Part shown: positions 42,606-51,480 of the stretch, piece after piece
How the letters are laid out: the number at the start of each line of letters is the position of its first letter
How positions within the stretch are numbered: position 1 is the stretch's first letter
Source: UMGS1766 sp963597355
Lineage (GTDB): Bacteria > Bacillota > Clostridia > Oscillospirales > Oscillospiraceae
Direction of reading: 5' to 3'
NCBI GenBank assembly: GCA_963597355.1
Contig: CAVBPR010000016.1
Span: 1 to 64,000 of the forward strand
DNA: 64,000 nt
Notes under the pieces: generated by a model
Seen by the model: only the letters and a program-made list of their open reading frames with translations
The model's database searches: none
What the model was told of the DNA's origin: nothing
Made by a program: the position numbers and the translations under genes

Positions 42606-42725
42606 CTAGCTCATGATTGGCATTTGGCAGGCGTGGCGTTCCCCTGCATCTCTCAGAGAAAAACTCTTGTCATACCATCGGCGTGTGGTTGCCACGAAAT
42701 TGACCACCTCAAATGCACAAATCAT
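42606..42725 (-). CDS. Tiny ORF, 39 residues (29 from an inner GTG), unknown
   Basis: First ORF behind the promoter at 42745-42773. ATG at 42725 has a weak GGAAGA site; an inner GTG at 42695 has GAGG about ten bases upstream and gives TTRRWYDKSFSLRDAGERHA. The stop TAG (42606-42608) is just before the ribosome site of the next ORF. The coding claim rests on operon position and ribosome site only. Confidence 0.35.
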   Translation of the reverse strand: MICAFEVVNFVATTRRWYDKSFSLRDAGERHACQMPIMS

Positions 42726-42744
42726 TTTCTAATCTTCCAATTAG

Positions 42745-42773
42745 AGTATATCACGATAAATCTCGTTTGTAAA
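42745..42773 (-). promoter_or_regulatory. Promoter of the tiny-ORF/methylase unit
   Basis: Minus strand: TTTACA (42768-42773), 17-base spacer, TATACT (42745-42750). It directs transcription through the three tiny ORFs into the methylase remnant. Confidence 0.65.
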
Positions 42774-42850
42774 TTATTTTGCTGTTCCGAAGAAGCCTTC
42801 GATACCGTTTACCTTTGATATTCCAGAGTGTAATAATCGAATTTTTATAA

Positions 42851-43102
42851 TTATCCGGGTCTGTTTGCACCTTCAAACGCAATACTATTTCGATATTCGT
42901 ATTTTCTATTGTCGATTGCCCATTGATAGGCTTTTGCTGGTTTCAACATTGTGCGTCCAGAATCCACTAGAAAGCCCATAGAACCACTTAAATTCTGGTA
43001 GGTATCCAATGTCTGTGTTGTATCGCTGTGGTCACTGTGCCTGTCAGAATCGGTTTAAACGATGTTAAGCCCATCTGTGACTGCATATCGGAGTGCTGTC
43101 AT
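42851..43102 (-). pseudogene. 84-codon gene interrupted by an in-frame TAA
   Basis: From ATG at 43102 with GGAGTG upstream the frame encodes 15 residues (TALRYAVTDGLNIV), meets TAA at 43055-43057, then continues open in the same frame for 67 codons to TAA at 42851. The downstream part has coding-like composition (TLDTYQNLSGSMGFLVDSG, LKPAKAYQWAIDNRKYEYR). Continuity of the frame on both sides suggests a gene killed by one nonsense mutation, not a chance ORF. The family is not recognised. Confidence 0.4.
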
Positions 43103-43133
43103 ATATTACACTCCAATTCCAAGTTGAAAATTA

Positions 43134-43202
43134 TTAAAATTGCATTTGGGTATGTATCGCGGACAGAATCTCACCCACATTATCGGTATATTCAATTCGC
43201 AT
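43134..43202 (-). CDS. Tiny ORF, 22 residues, coupled to the 59-residue ORF
   Basis: ATG at 43202 begins directly after the stop of the upstream 59-residue gene (TAAATG), with AAGGGA about eight bases upstream; TAA at 43134. The product reads RIEYTDNVGEILSAIHTQMQF. Tight coupling favours translation. Function unknown. Confidence 0.35.
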   Translation of the reverse strand: MRIEYTDNVGEILSAIHTQMQF

Positions 43203-43382
43203 TTACAATTTCCCTTCCAAACAGAGCTTTGCCAACGTAGCCAACATACGGTGTAGGTCGCACTTCAAATCTAAATGAACTACACTTCTATCCATAATCG
43301 GGTCATCTTCACCATAGGGTTCAGCTGAATTCATGATTTCAATCAATTCATTGCGCTCTTCTTCGGTTAAAATGTGTGCCAT
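43203..43382 (-). CDS. Small acidic protein, 59 residues, unknown
   Basis: ATG at 43382 has CGGAGTGA upstream. The product is acidic (LTEEERNELIEIMNSAEPYGEDDP) with a C-terminal helix DLKCDLHRMLATLAKLCLEG. There is no signal or membrane segment. It is the first gene behind an extended -10 promoter in the accessory patch and resembles small phage-borne proteins in size and charge; no family is recognised. Confidence 0.55.
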   Translation of the reverse strand: MAHILTEEERNELIEIMNSAEPYGEDDPIMDRSVVHLDLKCDLHRMLATLAKLCLEGKL

Positions 43383-43483
43383 AATTCTCACTCCGTTCCA
43401 AAAAGTTCATCGATTCAGAAATATATTCATTTGTAGCTTGTGTTACTGGCTCTGCAACTACATTCCAGCCCGCTTTTCTTTTA

Positions 43484-43492
43484 ATTATACCA
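43484..43492 (-). promoter_or_regulatory. Extended -10 promoter of the small acidic protein gene
   Basis: Minus strand TGG-TATAAT, an extended -10 element, about 100 bases before the ATG at 43382. No good -35 is seen 17 bases upstream. Confidence 0.45.
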
Positions 43493-43593
43493 TTGTAGGA
43501 AGCTAACTTCCACTCTTTTCACTGGGAATATATCATGTCTTACAACACAATATATTTCCCCGTGCCGTTGATTTGACCTCTGCGCTGGACATC

Positions 43594-43701
43594 ATGCACA
43601 AAGCACTAATTTTTCTCGGTATATTCTTTCTTTGCATCGGCGGTGTCGAGTTATTCGCCGCTTTGATCCTACGATGGATAGAGAAACACAAGAGCGACTA
43701 A
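43594..43701 (+). CDS. Candidate 35-residue membrane peptide
   Basis: ATG at 43594, TAA at 43699-43701. The product is one hydrophobic helix (ALIFLGIFFLCIGGVELFAALI, split by GG) followed by a charged tail RWIEKHKSD. This is the form of small membrane toxins and membrane regulators. The ribosome site (GGAC) is poor and the frame is open upstream, so it may instead be a remnant. It is the only plus-strand candidate in the patch. Confidence 0.3.
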   Translation: MHKALIFLGIFFLCIGGVELFAALILRWIEKHKSD

Positions 43702-43723
43702 ATACGAATCTCATATGTGCGAT

Positions 43724-46597
43724 TTATGATTGCTTTATAAATCGCACAGACTCCCCATTTCCGACTGCGCAAAACTTTCCATTTGCCTGAAATTCACGAA
43801 GCGCGCCGATGCTCTGTCTCAGATCATCCACCGTTGTATGCAGAATTTCCCGACGAATCCGGTTTATCATCTCCCCTGTAACTCCCTTGAAATACCGAAC
43901 ACAGGCAAGACTGCAGGTTTCTGCCGGACTCAACAAAGGGTCTGTCTTGTTTACAGTACCGATGATTAAATCATCCAGAGGAACATCCTCCTGTAATGCT
44001 TCTTCCAGATAGTCTGCCAGACCGTTAAACGCCATGCGAGTATGCTCCAGATTGGGATCCCGGTACGAATAGCAATAAATCGCTCCATCGCTGCGAATTG
44101 TCATTGCCGTTCCATAGGCTCCGCCCTGAACACGCACTGCATTCCACAGATATCCATATGTCAGCATGGAGGCAAGTACTTCGCAACTGCCGGTATAATG
44201 GTCCCCGGATTCGCGGAGATTACCGCCCAGTGCACAAAATCCAACATCTCCGGGAATTTCAATGGCACAATCCCGATTGTCAAATTGGGGATAAACTGCA
44301 CACTCTCCCATTTCCGTCACCGGCAGTGCATAAATCAAATCACTCAGGAGCGAGACATCCAGATCTCCGCCAAAAGCGATCATCATGCGGTTGCGTCCGC
44401 AGGCTTTTTCGATCAATCGATGGAATTCCCCAATGTAAGTCTTACTTTCTGCCTGGAACCGTTGGACAAAATCTGTAAACCACCGAATAGAACTTTCTCC
44501 TGCCAACAGTTCCCCCATTGCGTCTGATTTTGAGGTTGCTGTCAGTGCTTTTATCACGGCATAGGAGTGCCCTGCGCTGATCATTGCCTGCTTATTGATA
44601 TAGTCTATCTGCAGAAGATTTTCCTGAATGCGCTCAGCATCATCATAGCAGCCATGCCGCAAAATTTCTTCCACCAAACGCAGTGCTTCCGGTACATTTT
44701 CTTTCAGTGTGCTCATTGTAACCATGAAATATGGGGTGCAATGATCCAAATCGTCTCTCCGAGAATAGGCTGTTACCGTAAAACGCAGTCGACCGCAAGT
44801 GGCTCGAATTTTTGTCTGTAAATCCGCAATGGAATTATGTTCCGTTGGCAATTCATCCATAAATGAGCACAAGATAGAAAGCTGGCGCAGCTCCTCCAAC
44901 GAAAAATCGGACAAATCAAAATACAAATTGAAATATACGATACCGTTTGTATCCGTTTTTGTCTCCATCACTTTGACTCCGAGCAGCTCACTAAAGCAGC
45001 TTTCTGCTAAAACCGTTTCCTCCGGCACATCTTTCAACGACAGGTGGGGCAAGGTAGCCAAAACTTCTTCGCTGTCCGGTTGCTGCTGCCACTGCTGCAT
45101 TTTTTCAAAAGCAGTTTCTTCCTGTTCCCGCTGCTCTTTGCTCCACTGTTCCATGACCTCTGAAAGACGCTTGTTTTCTGCTTTTGCATCCTCCTGACCT
45201 TTCGTCCGGGAAGGCAGAGCAATCAGACAGGTCATCTCCTCTGCATTGCCCAACAGTTCTTTCAGCAAGGTTACAAAATAGTCGGTCGAAACCTTTTCCC
45301 GCAAATCGGAGATAACATCTGAAATTTCAAGTGCAGTCATCGGATCTTCACCATAGTTCCAACTGCTAATGACCTTCTCCGCAAGCGAAATTCCATAGGG
45401 TTCGCTAATTTCCTTCTGATAAAACGCAAAGTGATCCAATGTTGCCATCAGAGCCTTCTCATCCAGCCCGTCTGCAATAATCCGCTGAATTTGATCATTC
45501 AAGAACGGTTTGATCTCACCGCACCACTCCGGATCGATATTGCGAACCATAAGACTGATGCTGGGCTGGAAGTTTCCACTGTCAACATGCAGGCTGACTG
45601 CCTGAGCCATATTATTCTCCAGAAATGCTCTCGACAAGGGTGCCTCGTTGGAAAAAGTCAGATAGTCTGCTAAGATCTTCGCTGCGAAAATCTTCTCTGT
45701 TTCCTTGTGGCTGCATAGGATCTTTCCCACTTCCATATGGGCAAGATTTTCTTCCCCCTCCTGAGCCTCATAATAAATCGTGCGCTGAGTCACCTTCGGG
45801 GTTTGCAGTTTAAATGCAAAATCAGGTGCGCAATAGTCGTATTTGCACAAGTATTCTTCGTCAATGTAGGAAAGCATTCGGTCGATATCCATGTGTCCAT
45901 CCAGAAAAATACAGGCATTGGACGGATGATAAAAACGGCGATGCGTTGCAATAAACTGGTCATAGCTCAACTCAGGGATATGTTCTGGATGACCACCGCT
46001 GACAAAACCGTAACTGTTATCCGGATAGAGCAGTCGATCCATCTCCTCCCCCATTTGGCTTTCCACATCTGCAAAAACGCCCTTCATCTCATTGAATACC
46101 ACTCCGTTATAGCAGGGAGAATCACCAAATTCATAATGCCAGCCCTCTTGCATGAAAATTTCCGGTTTTTCATAGATAAGGGGACAAAATACTGCGTCCA
46201 GATAAACTTCCATCAGATTGAACAAATCCTGTTCATTTCGGCTGGCAACAGGATAAAGTGTCATATCGCTATAGGTCAGGGCATTGAGGAAGGTTTGCAT
46301 GGAACTTTGCAGCATAGATACAAACGGTTCCTTAACCGGGAATTTTTTTGACCCGTTTAAAACGCTGTGTTCCAGAATATGAAACACACCCGTATCATTT
46401 TCCGAAAGCGTCCTAAATCCAATTGTAAACGTCTTATTCTCGTCTGCCCGGTCAAAATAGAACAACCTGGTTTTTGTTTTTTCATGGCAGAGAGTATATA
46501 AATTTGCGGATTTTGAGGCCACATATTCCTTCTTGTTCAGGCGAAATCCGGAACAAATGTCTCCAATCTGCAGCTCCGAAAACATTTTTTCTTGCAT
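43724..46597 (-). CDS. M16C-family zinc metallopeptidase (presequence protease-like)
   Basis: A 957-residue protein of the insulinase M16C subfamily. The inverted zinc motif HxxEH is at His73, Glu76 and His77, and a downstream Glu in YNGVVFNEMKGVF completes the site. An M16C-associated domain follows in the middle and an inactive second protease half at the C terminus. Such enzymes digest unstructured peptides inside a closed chamber; here it has no signal peptide, so it acts in the cytoplasm. GGAGG precedes the ATG. It is 17 bases after the ABC exporter genes and may share their transcript. Confidence 0.92.
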   Translation of the reverse strand: MQEKMFSELQIGDICSGFRLNKKEYVASKSANLYTLCHEKTKTRLFYFDRADENKTFTIGFRTLSENDTGVFHILEHSVLNGSKKFPVKEPFVSMLQSSMQTFLNALTYSDMTLYPVASRNEQDLFNLMEVYLDAVFCPLIYEKPEIFMQEGWHYEFGDSPCYNGVVFNEMKGVFADVESQMGEEMDRLLYPDNSYGFVSGGHPEHIPELSYDQFIATHRRFYHPSNACIFLDGHMDIDRMLSYIDEEYLCKYDYCAPDFAFKLQTPKVTQRTIYYEAQEGEENLAHMEVGKILCSHKETEKIFAAKILADYLTFSNEAPLSRAFLENNMAQAVSLHVDSGNFQPSISLMVRNIDPEWCGEIKPFLNDQIQRIIADGLDEKALMATLDHFAFYQKEISEPYGISLAEKVISSWNYGEDPMTALEISDVISDLREKVSTDYFVTLLKELLGNAEEMTCLIALPSRTKGQEDAKAENKRLSEVMEQWSKEQREQEETAFEKMQQWQQQPDSEEVLATLPHLSLKDVPEETVLAESCFSELLGVKVMETKTDTNGIVYFNLYFDLSDFSLEELRQLSILCSFMDELPTEHNSIADLQTKIRATCGRLRFTVTAYSRRDDLDHCTPYFMVTMSTLKENVPEALRLVEEILRHGCYDDAERIQENLLQIDYINKQAMISAGHSYAVIKALTATSKSDAMGELLAGESSIRWFTDFVQRFQAESKTYIGEFHRLIEKACGRNRMMIAFGGDLDVSLLSDLIYALPVTEMGECAVYPQFDNRDCAIEIPGDVGFCALGGNLRESGDHYTGSCEVLASMLTYGYLWNAVRVQGGAYGTAMTIRSDGAIYCYSYRDPNLEHTRMAFNGLADYLEEALQEDVPLDDLIIGTVNKTDPLLSPAETCSLACVRYFKGVTGEMINRIRREILHTTVDDLRQSIGALREFQANGKFCAVGNGESVRFIKQS

Positions 46598-46614
46598 ATT
46601 TTATTTCCTCCATT

Positions 46615-48321
46615 TTAAAGGGTCTTGCAAAACATCTGATAATATTCATTGCATTGAAGCAATTCTTCTGGAGTTCCGGTTGCTTCCACAGCACCGTCCT
46701 TCATAACAACAATGTAATCCGCATTTCTTGTTGCCGCAAAATTATGCGCTATCATTACGGTTGTCTTTCCCTCCATAAGGTGCTCCAATGCCTCCGTCAC
46801 CTGTGCCTGGCTCATCACGTCCAGATTACTGGTGGCCTCGTCCAGCAAAAGATAATCTGCATTGCGGAGCATGGCGCGGGCAATGGAAATGCACTGCCCC
46901 TGACCGCCGGAGAAATTAGAGCCGTTCAGGCCAACTTCTTCATCAAATCCCTTCGGTTTTGCCATAATGCAGTCGTAGCAGTTCGCCGCTTTTGCAACCT
47001 TAATCAGTTCTTCCTCACTGACAGGACGATTCATTCCGTAGGTCAGATTCTCCCGCACCGTGCCGCCGATTAGCTGCGTATTTTGGGACACAACGGAAAA
47101 TCGATCGCGCCAGGCATCCAATTGAAACGCACAAATTTTTGCATCGCCGAAGCGGATTTCGCCCTGCTGGGGCTCATAAAGCCGCGTCATCAGTTTAAAA
47201 ATGGTCGATTTTCCTGCTCCATTTCCGCCAATCACAGCAGTAACTTTTCCCGCCGGAATACGCAGTGTTAAATGATCCAGCACATTTCGATCTGGTGCAT
47301 AGCCAAATTGCACTTCATCAAATACAATCTCCTCCTGTCCCTCCGGAACTGGAATTCCGTCCTTCGGTTCGGAGTCGGCATCCATAATATGAGAAATTTT
47401 CTGCATGGTTCCAAACGTACCGGAGACAGATCCGATGTTCATAAAAAACTGCATAAGCTGCAGCGTTACAATACCGGAAATCATATAAAATCCGGTCAGA
47501 TCGCCGATTGTAACTGCTCCGGTGGAGACAAAGTGGCTGCCGACAACAAAGGTGATAACAATAAATGCAATGGAAAACAAACTGGACATCAACTGGTAAC
47601 CGGCAACCATTAACCAGCTCAGGAAATCTGCCTTGTAAAGCCGTTTAAACGTTGCATCGCCTTTTTCATTTTCCAGCTTTTCGGCCAATGCGCTTTTTAT
47701 CAGCCGGAAATTTCGCACCCGTTCTGCTAAATAACCCATGCTACCTGCGGTTGTGACCGTTCCGTACACGCCAATGCGGAACATGATCTTTCCATACGCA
47801 ACACAGACAAGCATAGTAAACGGAATGATCAACAGCGCAATTGCAGCCAACGTTTTGTGATAGGAAAACAGTCGGATAAATGCCTGCACGGTGGTCACCA
47901 CACACACAACAAACGACACTGCCATGGAAAACAAGGACGACGGTGCTTCTGCATCCGACGTGACACGGCTGACCAACTGATCTCCATTGTCCTCATCGTA
48001 ATACCGAGTTGGCAAGTGCATAATTTTTGTCCACAAGCTGACTCTCACGCGCATGTTAATCGTTTCCTGCATTTTATAAGTGAAATAGTTGCTGAGAATA
48101 TTACATACTGCCGCAAGGGCAATTACCAGAATGTAATTCAGCAAAACCTTTCCGTCAATTGCACTTTGACTGGCGTCGATAATATCTGCTGTTAAGGTTG
48201 CCGATTGCAGCTCCGCATTCATCATCAATGCAGAAAAAACAAAGCAACCCAGAATCAACAGCCATGGCAGGCGAATGCCTTTGAAAATACGGAAGTATCG
48301 CGAAATTGTTTTTCTATTCAT
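46615..48321 (-). CDS. ABC exporter subunit B (fused membrane and ATPase domains)
   Basis: A 568-residue half-transporter: six membrane helices (about 1-320) and an ATPase domain (about 335-568) with Walker A GGNGAGKST, signature FSGGQGQ, Walker B YLLLDEATSNLD and H-loop AHNF. The signature has Gly-Gln-Cys after SGGQ, a slight change. Its ATG overlaps the stop of the first subunit by one base (TAATG), so the two are made together and probably form a heterodimer. The substrate is unknown; drugs, lipids or peptides are possible. GAGGAG precedes the start. Confidence 0.9.
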   Translation of the reverse strand: MNRKTISRYFRIFKGIRLPWLLILGCFVFSALMMNAELQSATLTADIIDASQSAIDGKVLLNYILVIALAAVCNILSNYFTYKMQETINMRVRVSLWTKIMHLPTRYYDEDNGDQLVSRVTSDAEAPSSLFSMAVSFVVCVVTTVQAFIRLFSYHKTLAAIALLIIPFTMLVCVAYGKIMFRIGVYGTVTTAGSMGYLAERVRNFRLIKSALAEKLENEKGDATFKRLYKADFLSWLMVAGYQLMSSLFSIAFIVITFVVGSHFVSTGAVTIGDLTGFYMISGIVTLQLMQFFMNIGSVSGTFGTMQKISHIMDADSEPKDGIPVPEGQEEIVFDEVQFGYAPDRNVLDHLTLRIPAGKVTAVIGGNGAGKSTIFKLMTRLYEPQQGEIRFGDAKICAFQLDAWRDRFSVVSQNTQLIGGTVRENLTYGMNRPVSEEELIKVAKAANCYDCIMAKPKGFDEEVGLNGSNFSGGQGQCISIARAMLRNADYLLLDEATSNLDVMSQAQVTEALEHLMEGKTTVMIAHNFAATRNADYIVVMKDGAVEATGTPEELLQCNEYYQMFCKTL

Positions 48322-50057
48322 TACGCTGTCTCCTCTCCCGCATTTTCTGCCATTCGGCGATAGGTCTCGCAATTTTGCATCAGTGACTCATGGGTGCCAT
48401 CCCCCACCAACTTGCCGTTTTCCATCACCAGAATACGATCGTAGTTTTGCGCCAGACTCAGATCGTGCGTAACCAGAATTCTGGTTCGATCTGCAAAAAC
48501 GGTATCGATTGTTTCCTGAATCTTTGCAGATACACGCACGTCCAATGCCGACGTCGGTTCATCCATCAGGATAATGTCGCCATCTCGAAGAACTTCCCGC
48601 GTTAGCACCAAACGCTGCCGCTGTCCGCCGGACATTGAAGTGCCTCCCGGAGCAACCTCTGTATCCAGACAATTCTTCTGCAGTGCCAAATATTCGTCAA
48701 ATCCCGTCTTTTTTGCCGCCGCAAAGATTTCTTCCTCCGTTATGGCACGATCAATGCCGTAGGTCAACGCTTCCCGCAAAGTGCCGCTGAAAATTTCCGC
48801 TCCCTGCTGAACATAGGAAAAATGCCTGCGATAGTCTGCAAGCGGAATGGAACGAATATCTGTCCCTCCAATGCAAATCTGTCCATCGTCCGGAAAATAG
48901 AACCGCTCCAGCAGGCTGATCGAGGTTGTTTTTCCGCTGCCACACAATCCAACGATTGCCGTACAACTGCCTCTCTGAATCGTGAACGAAACATTTTGCA
49001 TGGCCGGCGTGTCGGTTCCCGGATAAGAAAACGTGACATTTTGAAACGAAATTTCTCCGTCCATAGGTGCTTCTTTTGTTTGCAACGGCGCTTCATCCGG
49101 TGCATTCATAATTCGGATAATACGATGGAAACAACCATGAACCGTTTTAATCCGAACCCAGCAATCAAAAATTTCATCCATTCGGACGAACAGATTTTGC
49201 GAGAAAAGGAAGAATGCCAGCCACATTGTAATATTGATCTGTCCCTGCTGCAGTAACAGAACCGCAATGACAACCACAATAAATTTTTGCAGAATGTCCA
49301 GTACTGCCGTTGCTCCAATCGAAACATTCTGCAGGTGAACGATTTTCATGTTCGCCTTTAAAAGTCCCTGTGCCGCTGTACGCCCGTTGTTCTCCTCTTC
49401 TTCCTCGTTGGTATAAGTCTTTATCAGCGGCAAATGATTGATGCGGTCTGCCAAATAACCAGTCAGTTCACCAATCCGTCCATAAACTTTTGCCGTATTA
49501 TCCTGCATATAACGACCCATAATCAGCGCATAAATATACTTCAACGGCAGCATGGCAAAACAGGACACGGCAAGAATCCAGTGATAACTACGGATACGAA
49601 TCAACGCCGCAACGACATAATAAATATCCGGAATCAGGTAGATCAGCACATTGACCAGCTTTTGCGCCGAATTACCGGCATCGTTAATCATTGTGCTCAT
49701 CAGTTCTGACGGATCATTGCGATCAAAGAAATCCATTCGCAAACCCAGCATTTTTTTCCAGACTGAATTTCGAGTTCTTCGAGCGCTGTAGGACTGAGCC
49801 TGAACCTGACCGGTTACCATAACAAAAGACATCAATCCAAGAACAATATAATATAGAATTGCTTTTGTTAACGCTGCTCCGCTGATATTTCCGCTCATTA
49901 AATCCGCTGTTGTACTCGGCAGCTTCAACATCAGTTCGCTTAGAAGCAAATTAAGTGACAATCCAACGACAATCCATCCCCAAGGCAAATGCAGCTTTCG
50001 AATTGTCCTAAGCAATTCGCCCCAATCATCTCGTTTCTTTTTTTTCATTCGTCCCAT
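48321..50057 (-). CDS. ABC exporter subunit A (fused membrane and ATPase domains)
   Basis: A 578-residue half-transporter with six helices and an ATPase domain: Walker A GLCGSGKTT, signature MSGGQRQR, Walker B ILMDEPTSALD and H-loop THDLS. The N terminus is short and very basic (KKKKR). Start is taken at 50057, where AGAAGGG lies about 12 bases upstream; an ATG three codons later is also possible. Coupled to the second subunit by a one-base overlap. A hairpin with a U-run separates it from the lipoprotein gene upstream. Confidence 0.88.
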   Translation of the reverse strand: MGRMKKKKRDDWGELLRTIRKLHLPWGWIVVGLSLNLLLSELMLKLPSTTADLMSGNISGAALTKAILYYIVLGLMSFVMVTGQVQAQSYSARRTRNSVWKKMLGLRMDFFDRNDPSELMSTMINDAGNSAQKLVNVLIYLIPDIYYVVAALIRIRSYHWILAVSCFAMLPLKYIYALIMGRYMQDNTAKVYGRIGELTGYLADRINHLPLIKTYTNEEEEENNGRTAAQGLLKANMKIVHLQNVSIGATAVLDILQKFIVVVIAVLLLQQGQINITMWLAFFLFSQNLFVRMDEIFDCWVRIKTVHGCFHRIIRIMNAPDEAPLQTKEAPMDGEISFQNVTFSYPGTDTPAMQNVSFTIQRGSCTAIVGLCGSGKTTSISLLERFYFPDDGQICIGGTDIRSIPLADYRRHFSYVQQGAEIFSGTLREALTYGIDRAITEEEIFAAAKKTGFDEYLALQKNCLDTEVAPGGTSMSGGQRQRLVLTREVLRDGDIILMDEPTSALDVRVSAKIQETIDTVFADRTRILVTHDLSLAQNYDRILVMENGKLVGDGTHESLMQNCETYRRMAENAGEETA

Positions 50058-50078
50058 AGATGATCGATTCCCTTCTGT

Positions 50079-50132
50079 AAAAAATAGAAAATGGATGCCA
50101 TGGGCAAGCGAGAAGCTGCACATGGCATCCAT
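50079..50132 (-). terminator. Terminator between the lipoprotein gene and the ABC exporter genes
   Basis: Minus strand: ATGGATGCCATG and its perfect complement with an 18-base loop are followed by TTTTCTATTTTTT. It lies five bases after the lipoprotein stop. Confidence 0.75.
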
Positions 50133-50137
50133 CAGCT

Positions 50138-51229
50138 TTATTCGCTGCAAACGACAGAGTAGTAGGTCTCCTCAATCATCTGGACATAGGCATCAACGGA
50201 TTCATCTTTCAGCACAGAATAGCCAATATAAGCACTCACGGCATCCTTCATCTCCTGCCCCACCAGCGAGTCCTGAATCACGGTGTCCGAAACGCGGACT
50301 GGATGGAAAAAGAACTCACTTGCTACTCCCATCAGTTCATCTGCTGCTTCCTTGGACGGGCACTCATAGTAAGTATACTGGGCAATCGCATTTCCCTGAC
50401 TGCCGTAAACATAGGTCGTCATCGATGTAACATCGTCTGCATAACCCTCATCCACAGCCATTTCTGCCGAACCGACCAGAACTACTCGCTGGTCAAATTC
50501 CAGATCGGCAGGATCTTCATGTCCGTCATAGGGAGTATAGGCACTGGTATCACCATAGGTGCGTACGCCATAATTCATCATCAAAACGGAAGCAAAGGCC
50601 TGGGCATCCCGGCTGTCTACTGTATTTCCAAACTCTTCCATGGTATCAAACTGTTCCGAAATTGCATCGGCATCCATCTCTGCCTTCAGAACCGTATCAC
50701 TCTCTGCCGTCAGATGAACCTCACAGACCTGTTCCATGGCAGAGATAACCGCTTCCTGGTCTGCCTTATCCGTAAGCATCACATACAGCCATGCATCGCT
50801 TGCTGTGCTATCCTTACCGTACACCACCCAGTACAGCGCTACATTTCCTGCAAGGGAAATCATCAAGGACTCATCCGGCATACCTAAATCAACTTCCTCA
50901 CCTGCCGCATAAGCAGTGTAAGTGCCGTCTGTCAAGCTGGTCCAGCCCTTCGCGAGACCTGTCTCTGCATCGTAGTCGTACAAGCCGACAATATCCCCCT
51001 TCTCGTCATAAACCAGGTTGCTGGGATAAGCCGCCGCATTCATCGCATCTTCCAGAGAAGTCCCAAAATTTTCATTGCTGAGCACAATGCGCTCATCATA
51101 TTGGATTCCCTTTGGATCGCTGTAGCTGTAGTCGCCCAGTTTTACAACGGAATCGCTGCTGAACAGACTGCATCCGGTCATAGAAAAAAGCAGAGCGAAT
51201 GCAAGGAAAATAGTAGCAAATCTTTTCAT
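50138..51229 (-). CDS. Lipoprotein of unknown function
   Basis: A 363-residue exported protein. It has a lipoprotein signal peptide with the lipobox TGC (Cys20 in FSMTGCS), followed by a Ser-rich linker and two similar segments, each with DERIVLSNE- or DQRVVLVGS-like starts, which suggests a duplicated domain. The rest is acidic and soluble, so it sits on the outer face of the membrane. Family not recognised. AGGAG precedes the ATG. It follows the redox operon by a short gap with no clear terminator. Confidence 0.75.
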   Translation of the reverse strand: MKRFATIFLAFALLFSMTGCSLFSSDSVVKLGDYSYSDPKGIQYDERIVLSNENFGTSLEDAMNAAAYPSNLVYDEKGDIVGLYDYDAETGLAKGWTSLTDGTYTAYAAGEEVDLGMPDESLMISLAGNVALYWVVYGKDSTASDAWLYVMLTDKADQEAVISAMEQVCEVHLTAESDTVLKAEMDADAISEQFDTMEEFGNTVDSRDAQAFASVLMMNYGVRTYGDTSAYTPYDGHEDPADLEFDQRVVLVGSAEMAVDEGYADDVTSMTTYVYGSQGNAIAQYTYYECPSKEAADELMGVASEFFFHPVRVSDTVIQDSLVGQEMKDAVSAYIGYSVLKDESVDAYVQMIEETYYSVVCSE

Positions 51230-51264
51230 CGTAATATTTCTCCTCTAACTGGTCTCCCAGCCTA

Positions 51265-51465
51265 TTATTTTTCTTTGTAGTAAAGACGACAGTGACAATA
51301 ACCTTCAAAGTCGGGGTCCTGGATTTGAGCTTTAAACTCCTCACAAACACATTTATATTCCGGTTTGCGTTCCACGCGGCAGGGACAGTATCCCCCTGTG
51401 CGCTTTAATCCTTCCTTCACGCGGTTCACCGTTTCGCGATCGGTATTCAAACGAACCTTTCCCAT
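51265..51465 (-). CDS. Ferredoxin-thioredoxin reductase catalytic-subunit-like protein
   Basis: A 66-residue protein with six cysteines in three CxC pairs: Cys27-Pro-Cys29, Cys39-Val-Cys41 and Cys57-His-Cys59, in the order seen in the catalytic chain of ferredoxin-thioredoxin reductase (FTR), where four bind a [4Fe-4S] cluster and two form the redox disulfide. It is shorter than plant FTR and the spacing between pairs differs (9 and 15). AGGGGGTG lies seven bases before the ATG. It follows the thioredoxin gene by 15 bases, so it probably reduces that thioredoxin. Confidence 0.8.
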   Translation of the reverse strand: MGKVRLNTDRETVNRVKEGLKRTGGYCPCRVERKPEYKCVCEEFKAQIQDPDFEGYCHCRLYYKEK

Positions 51466-51480
51466 GTATGTGCACCCCCT

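Noticed and set aside
43348..43518. Minus-strand open frame of about 57 codons overlapping the 59-residue gene
   Set aside because: Composition looks protein-like, but there is no start codon after the preceding TGA and the promoter lies inside it. It may be a remnant of an older gene.
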